Numbered from the stretch's first letter, positions 16,656 to 25,513 are shown. The stretch: 64,000 bases of DNA from CADCVW01 sp964251385 (GCA_964251385.1 CAXUJK010000001.1:124001-188000); one strand, 5' to 3'. Notes: a model not told the origin generated them from the letters alone. Made by a program: numbers and translations.

Positions 16656-17753
16656 TTACATGTCCCCGTCGTCGCCCTCGTCGCCGACCGGGCTAACGAG
16701 CAGCGCTTCGGACACGTCGTCCTTCTTGCCGCGGATTGCCGCCTCGAGCTTATCCATCAGCTCGGGATGTTCCATCAGGTACGTCTTCGAGTTTTCGCGA
16801 CCTTGGCCGATGCGGATCGAGTCGTAGCTGAACCATGCCCCCGACTTCTCGACGATGCCGGCTTTCACGCCGAGGTCGAGGATTTCGCCGACCTTGGAGA
16901 TCCCCTGCCCGTACATGATGTCGAATTCGACCTGCTTGAACGGCGGCGCGACCTTGTTCTTGACGACTTTCACGCGGGTCGTGTTGCCGACGATGTCCTC
17001 GCGGTCCTTGATCTGGCCCGTGCGGCGGATGTCGAGGCGGACGGACGCGTAGAATTTGAGCGCGTTGCCGCCCGTCGTCGTCTCGGGATTGCCGTACATG
17101 ACGCCGATTTTCATGCGCAGCTGGTTGATGAAGATCACCATGCAGCGCGAACGGCTAATCGACCCGGTCAATTTCCGGAGTGACTGCGACATCAGGCGGG
17201 CCTGCAGGCCCACATGGCTGTCGCCCATCTCGCCCTCGATTTCCGCGCGCGGCACGAGCGCGGCGACCGAGTCGACCACCAGGATGTCAACCGCGTTCGA
17301 CCGCACCAGCGTGTCGACGATCTCGAGCGCCTGCTCGCCCGTATCGGGCTGCGAGACGATCAGCTCGTCGATATTCACCCCGAGCTTCTTGGCATAGACC
17401 GGGTCGAGCGCGTGTTCGGCGTCTACGAACGCCGCGGTGCCGCCCGTCTTCTGCGCTTCGGCGATCGTGTGCAGCGCGAGCGTCGTCTTGCCCGAGCTTT
17501 CCGGACCGTAGATCTCGATCACCCGCCCGCGCGGCAGGCCGCCGACGCCGAGCGCGATGTCCAGTGACAACGAACCCGTCGAAATCGTCTCGACCTGCAT
17601 CGCCTCGCGGCTGCCGAGCTTCATCGCCGAGCCCTTGCCGAACGCACGGTCGATCTGCGCCAGCGCCGCGTCGAGCGCCTTCTGCTTGTCCGTGCCGCTG
17701 TCGCTACCGACGCGCTCCTTGGGTTCCTTCGCGGCCTTGCTCGCTAGCGCCAT
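16656..17753 (-). CDS. recA: Recombinase RecA
   Basis: RecA forms filaments on single-stranded DNA, drives strand exchange, and triggers LexA self-cleavage. The 365-residue product has the Walker A GPESSGKT at residues 83-90, the MAW-type catalytic region, the LRMKIGVMYGNPETTTGGNALKFYASVRLDIRR block, and the acidic C-terminal tail GDEGDDGDM that tunes filament activity. The promoter overlaps a LexA box (listed separately), so it is SOS-induced. Confidence 0.98.
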   Translation of the reverse strand: MALASKAAKEPKERVGSDSGTDKQKALDAALAQIDRAFGKGSAMKLGSREAMQVETISTGSLSLDIALGVGGLPRGRVIEIYGPESSGKTTLALHTIAEAQKTGGTAAFVDAEHALDPVYAKKLGVNIDELIVSQPDTGEQALEIVDTLVRSNAVDILVVDSVAALVPRAEIEGEMGDSHVGLQARLMSQSLRKLTGSISRSRCMVIFINQLRMKIGVMYGNPETTTGGNALKFYASVRLDIRRTGQIKDREDIVGNTTRVKVVKNKVAPPFKQVEFDIMYGQGISKVGEILDLGVKAGIVEKSGAWFSYDSIRIGQGRENSKTYLMEHPELMDKLEAAIRGKKDDVSEALLVSPVGDEGDDGDM

Positions 17754-17806
17754 GTGCTGTGTTCCTGCTCGCCGCGCGCGGGTCTTGCGCGTGTCCTACC
17801 GGTAGC

Positions 17807-17835
17807 GAAATAGCGTCGCGGCGCCAGTAGAACAA
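17807..17835 (-). promoter_or_regulatory. recA: recA promoter
   Basis: On the minus strand TTGTTC (17835-17830) and TATTTC (17812-17807) are 17 bases apart. The -35 element lies inside the LexA box at 17830-17844, so a bound repressor would block polymerase. Initiation would be near 17800, giving a leader of about 45 bases. Confidence 0.6.
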
Positions 17836-17844
17836 GAGGGGAAC
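17830..17844 (-). promoter_or_regulatory. LexA (SOS) box of recA, GTTC-N7-GTTC type
   Basis: The plus strand reads GAAC-N7-GAAC (17830-17833 and 17841-17844), which on the recA strand is GTTC-N7-GTTC. This direct-repeat form is the established LexA site of alphaproteobacteria, unlike the palindromic E. coli box. Its place over the -35 element of recA is as expected. Confidence 0.85.
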
Positions 17845-17866
17845 AGGCAAGTTCGCGAACGGACGT

Positions 17867-18241
17867 TCAGACCGTCGCGGCCATCGCCTCTTCGATCACG
17901 CGCGGAACGGCGTCGAGCGCGTACGGCTTGCTCAGCTGCGGCGCATTGGCGTGCGCGGCGGGCGGGTCCTCCACGTGGCCGCCGGTGGCGATCACCAGCC
18001 GGATGCCGAGTTCGCGGATGCGGTCGGCGACGGGCCAGACGTGATCGCCCCGGAGGTTGACGTCCAGGATGGCCAGGTCGAATCCGCCTTCTTCCACCCG
18101 AACGAGCGCGCCGGCGACGGTGTCGCAAATGCCGACCACTTTATGCCCCAACGCGTCGAGCACGTCCTCGAGCATCATGGAGATGAGCGGTTCGTCTTCC
18201 ACGATCAGAACGTTGTGAGACACGGCCATGCTTGCGCCCAT
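17867..18241 (-). CDS. Stand-alone response regulator receiver protein (CheY-like)
   Basis: A 124-residue single receiver domain with no output domain. Visible are the acidic pocket VEDEPLIS near the start, the phospho-acceptor Asp in LAILDVNLRGD, the switch Thr in VIATGG and the Lys in LSKPY. Start choices are 18241 (MGASMAVS) or 18229 (MAVSHN); neither has a strong ribosome site. It lies 42 bases after cckA on the same strand, so it may be cotranscribed with it. It does not resemble CpdR or DivK closely, and its partner kinase is unknown. Confidence 0.83.
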   Translation of the reverse strand: MGASMAVSHNVLIVEDEPLISMMLEDVLDALGHKVVGICDTVAGALVRVEEGGFDLAILDVNLRGDHVWPVADRIRELGIRLVIATGGHVEDPPAAHANAPQLSKPYALDAVPRVIEEAMAATV

Positions 18242-18283
18242 ATGAGGTCGTTTCGGTACTGAAAACAACTTATGTCAACTGCG

Positions 18284-20668
18284 TTAACGGGAGATGAGCG
18301 TATCCCGCGCGGCTTGCGCAAGTTGTTGAACCGAAAAGGGTTTGGGCAGGAAAGACACGTTCTCGATGCTGATCGAGCGGCGCAGCTGTTCCTCCGCGTA
18401 GCCGCTCATGAACAATACCGGCAGGTCCGGCAGGCTGCGGCGCGCCTCGCGCACCATCGTCGGGCCGTCCATCAACGGCATCATGACGTCGGATATGAGC
18501 AGGTCGATCGGATTGCCTTGCGACAGGATTTCCAGCGCTTCCTCTCCGTTGGCCGCGGTCAGCACGGTGTAGCCCTGCCGCGTCAGCGCGCGTTCGGCGA
18601 CGGCGCGCACCATCGCCTCGTCCTCGACGAGCAGGACGACGCCGCGGCCCCACAATTCATCGGGTTTCGCGGCGGGTGCCTTGACCCGCTCGGGGATGTC
18701 GGGCGCGTTGTGGACGGGTAGATAGATGGTGAAGGTCGTGCCCTGGCCCTCCACGCTTTCCGCGAAGATGAAGCCGCCCGACTGCTTTACGATGCCGTAC
18801 ACGGTGGACAGGCCGAGCCCCGTTCCCTTGCCCACTTCCTTGGTCGTGAAGAACGGTTCGAAGATCTTGCCGAGCACGTCGGGCGGGATGCCCGTGCCCG
18901 TATCGGCGACGCTGAGCGCGGTGTAGTCGGCGACGGGCAGGATCTCGCTTCCGAGGTCGCGGACCTGGTCGGCGGACACTGCGTAGGTCTGCATGGTGAG
19001 GGTGCCGACCCGATCTCCATCAACCGGGCCATCGTTCGCGGCCATCGCGTCGCGCGCGTTGACCGCCAGGTTGATGATGACCTGTTCGAGCTGGCCCGGG
19101 TCGGCTCGCACCGCGCCCAGGCTCCGGCCGTGCTTGACGACCAGCTTCACCTCTTGCCCAAGCAGGCGCTTCAACAGATGCGACACTTCGGAGATGACGT
19201 CGGGCAGCTGCAGCACCTGCGGCCGCAGCGTCTGCTGGCGCGAAAACGCAAGCAGCTGCCGCGTCAGCGCAGCCGCGCGGTTTCCATTGTTCTTGATCTG
19301 CTGAATATCATCATAATCGCTGTCGCCGGGCGTGTGGCGCATCATCATGAGGTCGCAGTGACCGATAATGGCGGTCAGGATGTTGTTGAAATCATGCGCG
19401 ACTCCGCCCGCCAGCTGACCCACCGCCTGCATCTTGGTCGCCTGCGCGACCTGCGCCTTGAGCCGGACCTCTTCGGTGTTGTCCTTGAGCAGGAGCAGGA
19501 CGGCGGCGTCGCCCAAGCCGCGCGTTCCCGCGATCGTCAGCGCGACGGGTTCGCTCGGCTGATGGCGCAGGCGGACCGCGATGTCGCCCGACATCTGCGG
19601 TTTCTGCGACGTGCCGCGCGCGAAGCGGCGCACCGCGTCGGCGACCGCCGCCTTGTCCTCGTCGACCACGAGGTCGCTCGGATAAACCGGCCTCTGGCCG
19701 GCGAGCCCCGCGGCGGCGGCGAACGCGTCGTTGAGAAACAGGAAGCGGCCGTGGCTGTCCGCGAGTGCCAGCCCCAGCGGCAGGATCTGCAGCAAGGCCT
19801 GCAAATTGACGGCGGAGCCCGAGCCGTCTGCCCCGCGCGGCTCCTCGACGAGGAAGAACAACGACGCGCGTGCCGGGTCGACGCTGTCGGCGGGGAGCTG
19901 GACGACGTGCAGCGGCACGCCGTCCACGCCATCGGCGGCGTAGCGGATGCGGCCGTCGTCGGCGCGGGACAGCATCGCGGCGAAATCGCGCGCGTCGCGC
20001 GGCGCGCGGCGGGCCAGCGGCGCGTTTGACGCGAGCAAGGTGCCGCCCTCGTCGACCAGCGCCGCGCCAATGCCCGCGTTGCCGAGGCTCGCGCCAACCG
20101 CGCCCGCGACCAAATCGCGGGACGCGTCAAACTGCGCGGAGGGGCGCGGACGGGTCAGGTGCCAGACCAGATGGTCCGCGCGGGCACCCGCGCGCGCGAC
20201 CGCGACCGCCAAAGGCGCGCCCGTGTCGCCCGTCACCTGGGCAGTGGCGGTGCCGTCGCGCCACGCGGTCCGCGCGGCATCATCCAGCGCCTCGCCGTCG
20301 GGTCGACCTGCGAAAATCTGCTGGGGCGGCGGGCAGTCTTCGAACCATCGTTCGTAGCGGCTGCTGGCGGCAACCAGCCGTCCGGAACGATCGGTCACGG
20401 CGGCAGCACCTGCGTGGTCTTCGATAGCGGCGGTCAGCAACCCGGCGTCGCTTGTCGGCGCAACCGGAGCTTCGGTCCGGCTTGGAAGCAGCAGCGCGAG
20501 CGAGGCCAAGGCGGCGATCGTCCCCAGGAACCCGAGCGCGAACCGCAGGTCGTCCGCCAGCCAGAACATGAGGCCCGTCGTCGCGAGCGCGACCAGCGCG
20601 ACGACGCCGACGCGCCAGTCGAGCGAGCGGCGCGCGGCGGCGGGGACGAGGATCGGCTGGTGCAGCAT
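18284..20668 (-). CDS. cckA: Hybrid sensor histidine kinase CckA (cell-cycle regulator)
   Basis: CckA sends phosphate through ChpT to CtrA and CpdR, controlling cell cycle or motility in alphaproteobacteria. The 794-residue product has two N-terminal membrane segments (about 20-62), a poorly conserved PAS region and a clearer PAS at about 290-400. The HisKA domain carries His425 in GGVAHDFNN. The ATPase domain has the N box NLAVNARDAM, DTGTGIPP and GTGLGLS. The C-terminal receiver has Asp727 in ISDVMMP. The HisKA sequence LTAIIGHCDLMMMRH is strongly CckA-like. It follows the DUF2062 gene by 6 bases, so the two are one transcription unit. Confidence 0.92.
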   Translation of the reverse strand: MLHQPILVPAAARRSLDWRVGVVALVALATTGLMFWLADDLRFALGFLGTIAALASLALLLPSRTEAPVAPTSDAGLLTAAIEDHAGAAAVTDRSGRLVAASSRYERWFEDCPPPQQIFAGRPDGEALDDAARTAWRDGTATAQVTGDTGAPLAVAVARAGARADHLVWHLTRPRPSAQFDASRDLVAGAVGASLGNAGIGAALVDEGGTLLASNAPLARRAPRDARDFAAMLSRADDGRIRYAADGVDGVPLHVVQLPADSVDPARASLFFLVEEPRGADGSGSAVNLQALLQILPLGLALADSHGRFLFLNDAFAAAAGLAGQRPVYPSDLVVDEDKAAVADAVRRFARGTSQKPQMSGDIAVRLRHQPSEPVALTIAGTRGLGDAAVLLLLKDNTEEVRLKAQVAQATKMQAVGQLAGGVAHDFNNILTAIIGHCDLMMMRHTPGDSDYDDIQQIKNNGNRAAALTRQLLAFSRQQTLRPQVLQLPDVISEVSHLLKRLLGQEVKLVVKHGRSLGAVRADPGQLEQVIINLAVNARDAMAANDGPVDGDRVGTLTMQTYAVSADQVRDLGSEILPVADYTALSVADTGTGIPPDVLGKIFEPFFTTKEVGKGTGLGLSTVYGIVKQSGGFIFAESVEGQGTTFTIYLPVHNAPDIPERVKAPAAKPDELWGRGVVLLVEDEAMVRAVAERALTRQGYTVLTAANGEEALEILSQGNPIDLLISDVMMPLMDGPTMVREARRSLPDLPVLFMSGYAEEQLRRSISIENVSFLPKPFSVQQLAQAARDTLISR

Positions 20669-20674
20669 CGTGCC

Positions 20675-21232
20675 CTACGCGATCCGGTCGGCGCGAGCGG
20701 TACGGCGCGCGTTCCACTTGTGCGCGGTCCACCATTTCCACCCGAACGAGGCGAGCAGGTAGCCGATCGACGCGCCGACGACGGCGATCACGAACAGACC
20801 CAGCGCGAGCGCGGGCGCGGCGGTCGATGTCAGCCACAGCAGCCACCCGCCCGCCTCGCTCTGCAGATGCGCCTCCAGCGGACGAGTCTTCGTCATCGCG
20901 TCGACCTCAAGCATCCACGATCCCAGCCAGTAGGCACCGACCCAGATGGGCGGCGTCGTGAACGGATTGGTGATGAAGGTGGTGAGCGCGGCGACCGGAA
21001 CGTTGGCGCGCGCCGGCAGCGCAAGCAGCGCGGCGACTATGGTCTGCGCGACGGGAATGAGGACGCCGACCAGAATTCCCAGAGCGACGCCGCGGGGAAC
21101 CGAGCGCCTGTGGAAACGCCACAATTGCGGCAACAGCACACGGTGCGCGATCGGGCGCAGCCAGCGGATGCGTTCGAAACTCTCGCGCGTCGGCAGGTTG
21201 CGGCCGGCCCACGCGCTGAAGCGCGTCATCAT
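20675..21232 (-). CDS. DUF2062 membrane protein
   Basis: A 185-residue inner-membrane protein with three to four hydrophobic segments and the DUF2062 hallmark ITNPFTTPPIWVGAYWLG (about residues 83-100), preceded by the basic FHRRSVPRGVALGILVGV. The family has no established function. The ORF stays open further upstream, but those codons come from the REP-like element at 21240-21322, so I place the start at the ATG pair 21232/21229. It is immediately upstream of cckA. Confidence 0.85.
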   Translation of the reverse strand: MMTRFSAWAGRNLPTRESFERIRWLRPIAHRVLLPQLWRFHRRSVPRGVALGILVGVLIPVAQTIVAALLALPARANVPVAALTTFITNPFTTPPIWVGAYWLGSWMLEVDAMTKTRPLEAHLQSEAGGWLLWLTSTAAPALALGLFVIAVVGASIGYLLASFGWKWWTAHKWNARRTARADRIA

Positions 21233-21239
21233 GAAAAGG

Positions 21240-21322
21240 TCATCCCGGCGCATGCCGGGATCTCAGCGAGCTTCACACACCGCATCCGCATACCCCTGAG
21301 ATCCCGGCATGCGCCGGGATGA
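21240..21322. repeat. REP-like double hairpin, family B copy 2
   Basis: Left unit TCATCCCGGCGCATGCCGGG continuing into ATCTCAG (21240-21266); right unit CTGAGATCCCGGCATGCGCC continuing into GGGATGA (21296-21322). The units are inverted copies of each other, and each is itself an 8-base-stem hairpin (ATCCCGGC-GCAT-GCCGGGAT). It fills the gap between the smpB stop and the DUF2062 start. Confidence 0.88.
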
Positions 21323-21333
21323 TGACGCGGGCG

Positions 21334-21816
21334 TCACCCGAGATCGCGCATGAGACGCCCCTGTTCGCGCTTCCAGTCCTTTTCCTTTTCATGCTCGCGC
21401 TTGTCGTGCGCCTTGCGTCCGCGCGCAATGGCGAGCTCGACCTTGGCCCGCCCGCGTCCGTTGAAGTATATCGACAACGGGACGAGCGTCAGGCCCTGAC
21501 GCGCAACCGCCCCGAACATTTTTCCTATTTCACGGTCGTGCAGCAGCAGCTTGCGTGGCCGCTTAGGCTCGTGATTTTCACGGTTGCCGTGGCTGTATTC
21601 GGGAATGTTGGAGTTGATCAGCCACACCTCCTCGCCCTTCACCTCGGCATAGGATTCGGCGATCGATCCTTCGCCGAAGCGAAGGGCTTTCACTTCGGTC
21701 CCGGACAGCATGATGCCGGCCTCGTACACTGTCTCGATCGCGTAATCGTAGCGTGCGCGCCGGTTCTCGGCGACGACCTTCTTCTTGTCGAACTCGGGGT
21801 GATGCGGGCGCGCCAT
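21334..21816 (-). CDS. smpB: SsrA-binding protein SmpB
   Basis: SmpB brings tmRNA to stalled ribosomes for trans-translation. The 160-residue product has the OB-fold blocks VAENRRARYDYAIE, EAGIMLSGTEVKALRFG and ESYAEVKGEEVWLINSNI, and the basic C-terminal tail (KAHDKREHEKEKDWKREQ) that mimics a codon-anticodon helix in the decoding centre. Its ATG (21816-21814) overlaps the dapA stop by one base (TGATG), so it is coupled to dapA. The ssrA gene itself is not in this window. Confidence 0.96.
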   Translation of the reverse strand: MARPHHPEFDKKKVVAENRRARYDYAIETVYEAGIMLSGTEVKALRFGEGSIAESYAEVKGEEVWLINSNIPEYSHGNRENHEPKRPRKLLLHDREIGKMFGAVARQGLTLVPLSIYFNGRGRAKVELAIARGRKAHDKREHEKEKDWKREQGRLMRDLG

Positions 21817-22691
21817 CAGGTCAGCCCTGCGTGTCGCAGCGCGGCATCGACGGTGGCGCGGCTCGCCTGCGACGGCGGTGTCAGCGGCAGGCGCAGTTCG
21901 GCGGAAAACTCCGGACGCAAGCGGTTCAGCGCGTACTTGGTGGGGCCCGGGGAGGCGTCGCTGAACAGCGCGTCGTGGAGCGGATGGAGCCGATCCTGCA
22001 GCTCGAGCGCCTGCTTCCACTCACTGGCCAAGCACGCGTCCTGGAACTCGGCGCACAGGCGCGGCGCGACGTTGGCGGTGACCGATATGCAGCCGCGCCC
22101 ACCCATGGCGTTGAACGCCAGCGCGGACTCGTCATTGCCGGACAGTTGGCAGAAGTCGGCGCCGCATTCGCGGCGCTGGGCCGTCACCAACCCGAGCTTG
22201 CCCGTCGCGTCCTTGACACCGACGACGCTGGGAACGGCGGCCAGTCGCCCCATGGTCGCGGTGCTCATCTCGACGACGGTGCGGCCGGGAACATTGTACA
22301 GGATCAGCGGCAGGTCCGACGCGTCGGCGATCGCGGCGAAGTGCGCGTAGAGGCCGTCCTGGCTAGGCCGGTTGTAGTAGGGAACGACGACCAGCGCGCC
22401 GGCTGCGCCTTGCGCGGCAGCGAACCTGACATGGCCGATCGCCGTCGCGGTGTCGTTCGATCCGCAGCCCGCGATCACTGGAACGCGGCCCGCGGCTTCC
22501 TCGATGCAGACCGCGATCAGCCGGTGCTGTTCGTCGCGGGTCAGCGTCGGGACCTCGCCCGTCGTCCCGCAGGAGACGAGGCCGTGGCTGCCCTCGTCGA
22601 TCTGCCACGATACGAGCGTGCGGAACGCGGCTTCGTCGACTTCGCCGCCGCGAAAGGGCGTGACGAGCGCGGGAATGGAGCCGCTGAACAT
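21816..22691 (-). CDS. dapA: 4-hydroxy-tetrahydrodipicolinate synthase
   Basis: DapA condenses pyruvate with aspartate semialdehyde in lysine and diaminopimelate synthesis. The 291-residue TIM-barrel product has GTTGEVPTL (substrate-binding Thr-Thr), YYNRPSQDGLYAHF with the catalytic Tyr, LYNVPGRT, and VVGVKDATGKL containing the Schiff-base Lys. It heads a dapA-smpB pair. Confidence 0.96.
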   Translation of the reverse strand: MFSGSIPALVTPFRGGEVDEAAFRTLVSWQIDEGSHGLVSCGTTGEVPTLTRDEQHRLIAVCIEEAAGRVPVIAGCGSNDTATAIGHVRFAAAQGAAGALVVVPYYNRPSQDGLYAHFAAIADASDLPLILYNVPGRTVVEMSTATMGRLAAVPSVVGVKDATGKLGLVTAQRRECGADFCQLSGNDESALAFNAMGGRGCISVTANVAPRLCAEFQDACLASEWKQALELQDRLHPLHDALFSDASPGPTKYALNRLRPEFSAELRLPLTPPSQASRATVDAALRHAGLT

Positions 22692-22806
22692 TTTTCTTTG
22701 CGCCGCCCAAGCTATGTTGCGACACCGTCATGCGGGTCGGATATGGTTAATTCGCCGTCGTAGGTCGTCGGCCTGTTCACAAAGCGATAAGGACGTGGAC
22801 CCCAAG

Positions 22807-24780
22807 ATGTCCAGCATGGTCAAACAACTCATCGCCGTCTCGACGCTCGCACTGTCCGTCGCCGCCGCCGCGCAGACGTTTGGGCAGTATGCACCGCCGG
22901 TCGCGGTAGCGCCGAGTTATCAGCCGGCGGTGGCCAACGCGCTCGCCGAGTGGAACAGGCTGCGGCAGAGTGATCGCTACGCTTTCGCGGACTACGCGCG
23001 GTTCCTGTCGCAGCACCCCAAATGGCCGGGCGCGGAGTCGATGCGGCGTACGGCGGAGCGTGCGATCCCGGCGGACGGCACATCGCCCTCCGCCGTGCTG
23101 AGCTTTTTCGGCAACGCCAAGCCGCTGACCGCGACCGGCTGGGCACGTTATGCCGAGGCCTTGTCGGCGAGCGGGCGACCCGCCGAAGCCGCGACGGCCG
23201 TGCGTTCCGCCTGGGGTGTAAGCGGGTTGTCGACGATCGACGAGGCGCGACTGCAGACCCGCTTCGCGGGCGTGCTGACGCGGGCGGATCACGACAATCG
23301 GGTCGAGCGCCTGCTCGCCGACGGCCAGGCGACCGCGGCGTCGCGCGCGCTGGGCCTCGCGTCGCCGGGGCGCATGGCCCTGTTCGGCGCGCGGGTTGCG
23401 TTGCAGCTGAACCAGGCGGACGCCGAAAGCCGCATGCTGGCGCTCGGGTCGGCGGCCGGGTCCGATGCCGGGTTGCTGCTCGATCGCGCCAACTGGCTGC
23501 GGAGCAAGGGGCGCAGCCTCGAGGCACGCAACCTGCTGGCGCAGTTCCGGCTTCTCAACACGCGGCCGTACGACGTCGAGAAGTGGTACGAAGGCCTGCT
23601 CGTGTTCGCGCGCGGGGCAGCGGCGGACCGCAACTGGTCGACCGCGTACCGCATTGCGAGCCAGGTTGACGACGCGTACCCGGCGGGGACGGACGTCAGC
23701 ACGCGCAGCGTGGGCGAGCGCGACGAGTATACGTCGCTGGCGTGGCTCGCGGGGACGGCGGCGCTGCATCACCTCAATCGACCCAGCGACGCGGCGACCA
23801 TGTTCGAGAAGTACGCCAAGGCGGGCAAGTCGATCCAGGTGCTGACGAAGGGCTATTATTGGGCGGGCCGGGCGGCGACGTCGATGAACCAGGCGGAGCG
23901 CGCGACGGGCTACTTCACGCAGGCCGCGGCGTTTCCGGAATTGTTCTACGGACAGCTGGCGCTCGAGCGCGTCGGGCGCAGCGTTCCCGCGCCTTTGGCT
24001 TTGGCCACACCGCCCGCCGGTCCGCAGACGGATGCTTTCGCGCGCGACGAGCGCGTTGCCGCCATCCGGTTGCTGGGGCAGCAGGGCCGTTGGGAAGACC
24101 AATCCACCTTTGTACGCCATCTGGCGGAAACCGCTGACGGCGAGATCGAACGCGCGTTGGCGACGCGGCTGGCGAGCCAGATCGGGCGGCAAGACCTGGG
24201 CGTGTGGGTGGCGCGGAGCGCGCGCAACGCGGGGTCGCCCTTCTACACGCGCGGCGGCTATCCCGAGGCGCGCATTCCGGCGGCGAACAGCGACATCTGG
24301 TCGTTCGCGCACGGCATCATCCGGCAGGAAAGCTCGTTCGATCGCGCGGCGGTCAGCCATGCGGGCGCGCGCGGCATGATGCAGCTGATGACGCCGACCG
24401 CGCGCGAGGTGGCCGGCAAGATCGGGCTGCCCAGCGACGTCGGACGCCTGACGCGCGATCCGGACTACAACATCCAGCTCGGCTCCGCCTATCTCGCGTC
24501 GCTGATGAGCCAGTGGAGCGGCAACGCGGTGCTGGCGGCGGCGAGCTACAATGCGGGCGCGGGCAACGTGCGGAAATGGATCCGCGAAAACGGCGATCCG
24601 CGTCTGCCGGGCGCGGACATTGTCAAGTGGATCGAAGACATCCCGTTCACCGAAACGCGCGGCTACGTCCAGCGCGTGCTGGAAAACGCGGTCGTGTACG
24701 ACACGATCAATCCCCAGCGTGCGAGGGGCCGGACGGAGAACCGGCTGAGCTGGTACCTGAGCAAGAACCGCCCGGGCTAA
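22807..24780 (+). CDS. Soluble-type lytic murein transglycosylase (Slt family)
   Basis: Cleaves the MurNAc-GlcNAc bond of peptidoglycan in the periplasm. The 657-residue product has a signal peptide (VKQLIAVSTLALSVAAAAQ), a long superhelical TPR-like region (about 30-470), and a C-terminal SLT domain: catalytic Glu in IIRQESSFDRAAVSHAGARG, then MMQLMTPTA, and AAASYNAGAGNV. An AAGGA lies 15 bases before the ATG at 22807; a second ATG at 22816 is nearly as good. The gene ends in overlap with the stop of the convergent regulator gene (24777-24780). Confidence 0.93.
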   Translation: MSSMVKQLIAVSTLALSVAAAAQTFGQYAPPVAVAPSYQPAVANALAEWNRLRQSDRYAFADYARFLSQHPKWPGAESMRRTAERAIPADGTSPSAVLSFFGNAKPLTATGWARYAEALSASGRPAEAATAVRSAWGVSGLSTIDEARLQTRFAGVLTRADHDNRVERLLADGQATAASRALGLASPGRMALFGARVALQLNQADAESRMLALGSAAGSDAGLLLDRANWLRSKGRSLEARNLLAQFRLLNTRPYDVEKWYEGLLVFARGAAADRNWSTAYRIASQVDDAYPAGTDVSTRSVGERDEYTSLAWLAGTAALHHLNRPSDAATMFEKYAKAGKSIQVLTKGYYWAGRAATSMNQAERATGYFTQAAAFPELFYGQLALERVGRSVPAPLALATPPAGPQTDAFARDERVAAIRLLGQQGRWEDQSTFVRHLAETADGEIERALATRLASQIGRQDLGVWVARSARNAGSPFYTRGGYPEARIPAANSDIWSFAHGIIRQESSFDRAAVSHAGARGMMQLMTPTAREVAGKIGLPSDVGRLTRDPDYNIQLGSAYLASLMSQWSGNAVLAAASYNAGAGNVRKWIRENGDPRLPGADIVKWIEDIPFTETRGYVQRVLENAVVYDTINPQRARGRTENRLSWYLSKNRPG

Positions 24781-25064
24781 GCCTTCGTCAGCGCGACGAG
24801 CGCTTGCACGTGCGCGGCGAACGCGCGCTTGCCCGCGCGGGTCATGGACAGCCAGGTGCGCTGGCGCGAGGCGAGCGTCGCCTTGCGAACGCGGACGTAG
24901 CCTGCGTCCTCGAGCTGCTTGACGTGCTTGGACAGGACGGAGTCGCTGACCCCCGTTTCCTCGCGGACGAGCGCGAACTCGGCCTCGTCAGTCGCGGACA
25001 GGATGGCGCAGATCTGCAGGCGCGCGGGCGCGTGAATGACCGGGTCGAAGTCGAAGCGGGGCAT
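24777..25064 (-). CDS. Winged-helix DNA-binding regulator, MarR/HTH_34 type
   Basis: A 95-residue protein consisting of little more than one winged-helix domain: ARLQICAILSATDEAEFALV, the recognition helix region SDSVLSKHVKQLEDAGYV, then a beta-wing with RVRKATLASRQRTWLSMTRAG. This pattern matches the PF13601 group of small regulators. Its ATG overlaps the stop of the membrane-protein gene (TGATG at 25066-25062), so the two are co-translated. I infer that it binds the palindrome at 25562-25582 upstream of its own operon. Convergent with the lytic transglycosylase, sharing stop-codon bases. Confidence 0.85.
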   Translation of the reverse strand: MPRFDFDPVIHAPARLQICAILSATDEAEFALVREETGVSDSVLSKHVKQLEDAGYVRVRKATLASRQRTWLSMTRAGKRAFAAHVQALVALTKA

Positions 25065-25513
25065 CAGAGCTCCGCGATGTCGGTGCGCCACGCGCGGTCC
25101 CAGGCGCGGCTGGCGAAAGCCGCCGCCACCGCGAACACGGCACCGGCCGCGAGCGGAACCCAAGTTCCCCGCCATGTGAAAGCGACGCTCCACGCCAGAA
25201 GGTAGGCGACCAGCAAGGTGGCCACGACGCGCCGCGTACGTCCGCTCCGGTAGCGCTTGACGCTCAGCCCCGAACGGCGGCTCCAGACGGCATAGAGCAG
25301 GATTGCGGACATTAGGCTCGCGACGATACCTCCGACCGCATACCAGTCGGGCAACGCAAAGCTCGCGATGAGACCGCCGCAGCACAGGCCGTATAGCGGC
25401 GCGTACCACCGCGGTGAGGCCGCACGCACCGCCATCCGTGCACGCGTTGCCTGCGTCAGCGCGATCGCGTCAGCGGCTGCCGCGACTTTTCCATCTTCCC
25501 GAATATCGACCAT
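25064..25513 (-). CDS. Four-helix membrane protein coupled to the winged-helix regulator
   Basis: A 149-residue protein I do not recognise. The N-terminal 35 residues are polar; then two hydrophobic hairpins (about 37-53 and 57-75, then 95-112 and 117-134) with a basic loop between them (SRRSGLSVKRYRSGRTRR). The ATG at 25513 is used because it opens a clean N-terminus and leaves the operator region upstream. Its product is likely to sit in the inner membrane. It precedes the regulator in the same transcript and is divergent from a CPBP protease, so it may be the protein the regulator serves. Confidence 0.75.
   Translation of the reverse strand: MVDIREDGKVAAAADAIALTQATRARMAVRAASPRWYAPLYGLCCGGLIASFALPDWYAVGGIVASLMSAILLYAVWSRRSGLSVKRYRSGRTRRVVATLLVAYLLAWSVAFTWRGTWVPLAAGAVFAVAAAFASRAWDRAWRTDIAEL

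Noticed and set aside
18242..18283. CtrA sites (TTAA-N7-TTAA) near cckA and other cell-cycle genes.
   Set aside because: Only single TTAA cores were seen (for example in GTTAACGG after cckA); no proper pair at the right spacing.
22777..24360. 527-residue minus-strand ORF opposite the lytic transglycosylase.
   Set aside because: Arg-rich low-complexity translation, no start signal, fully antisense to a well-supported gene.
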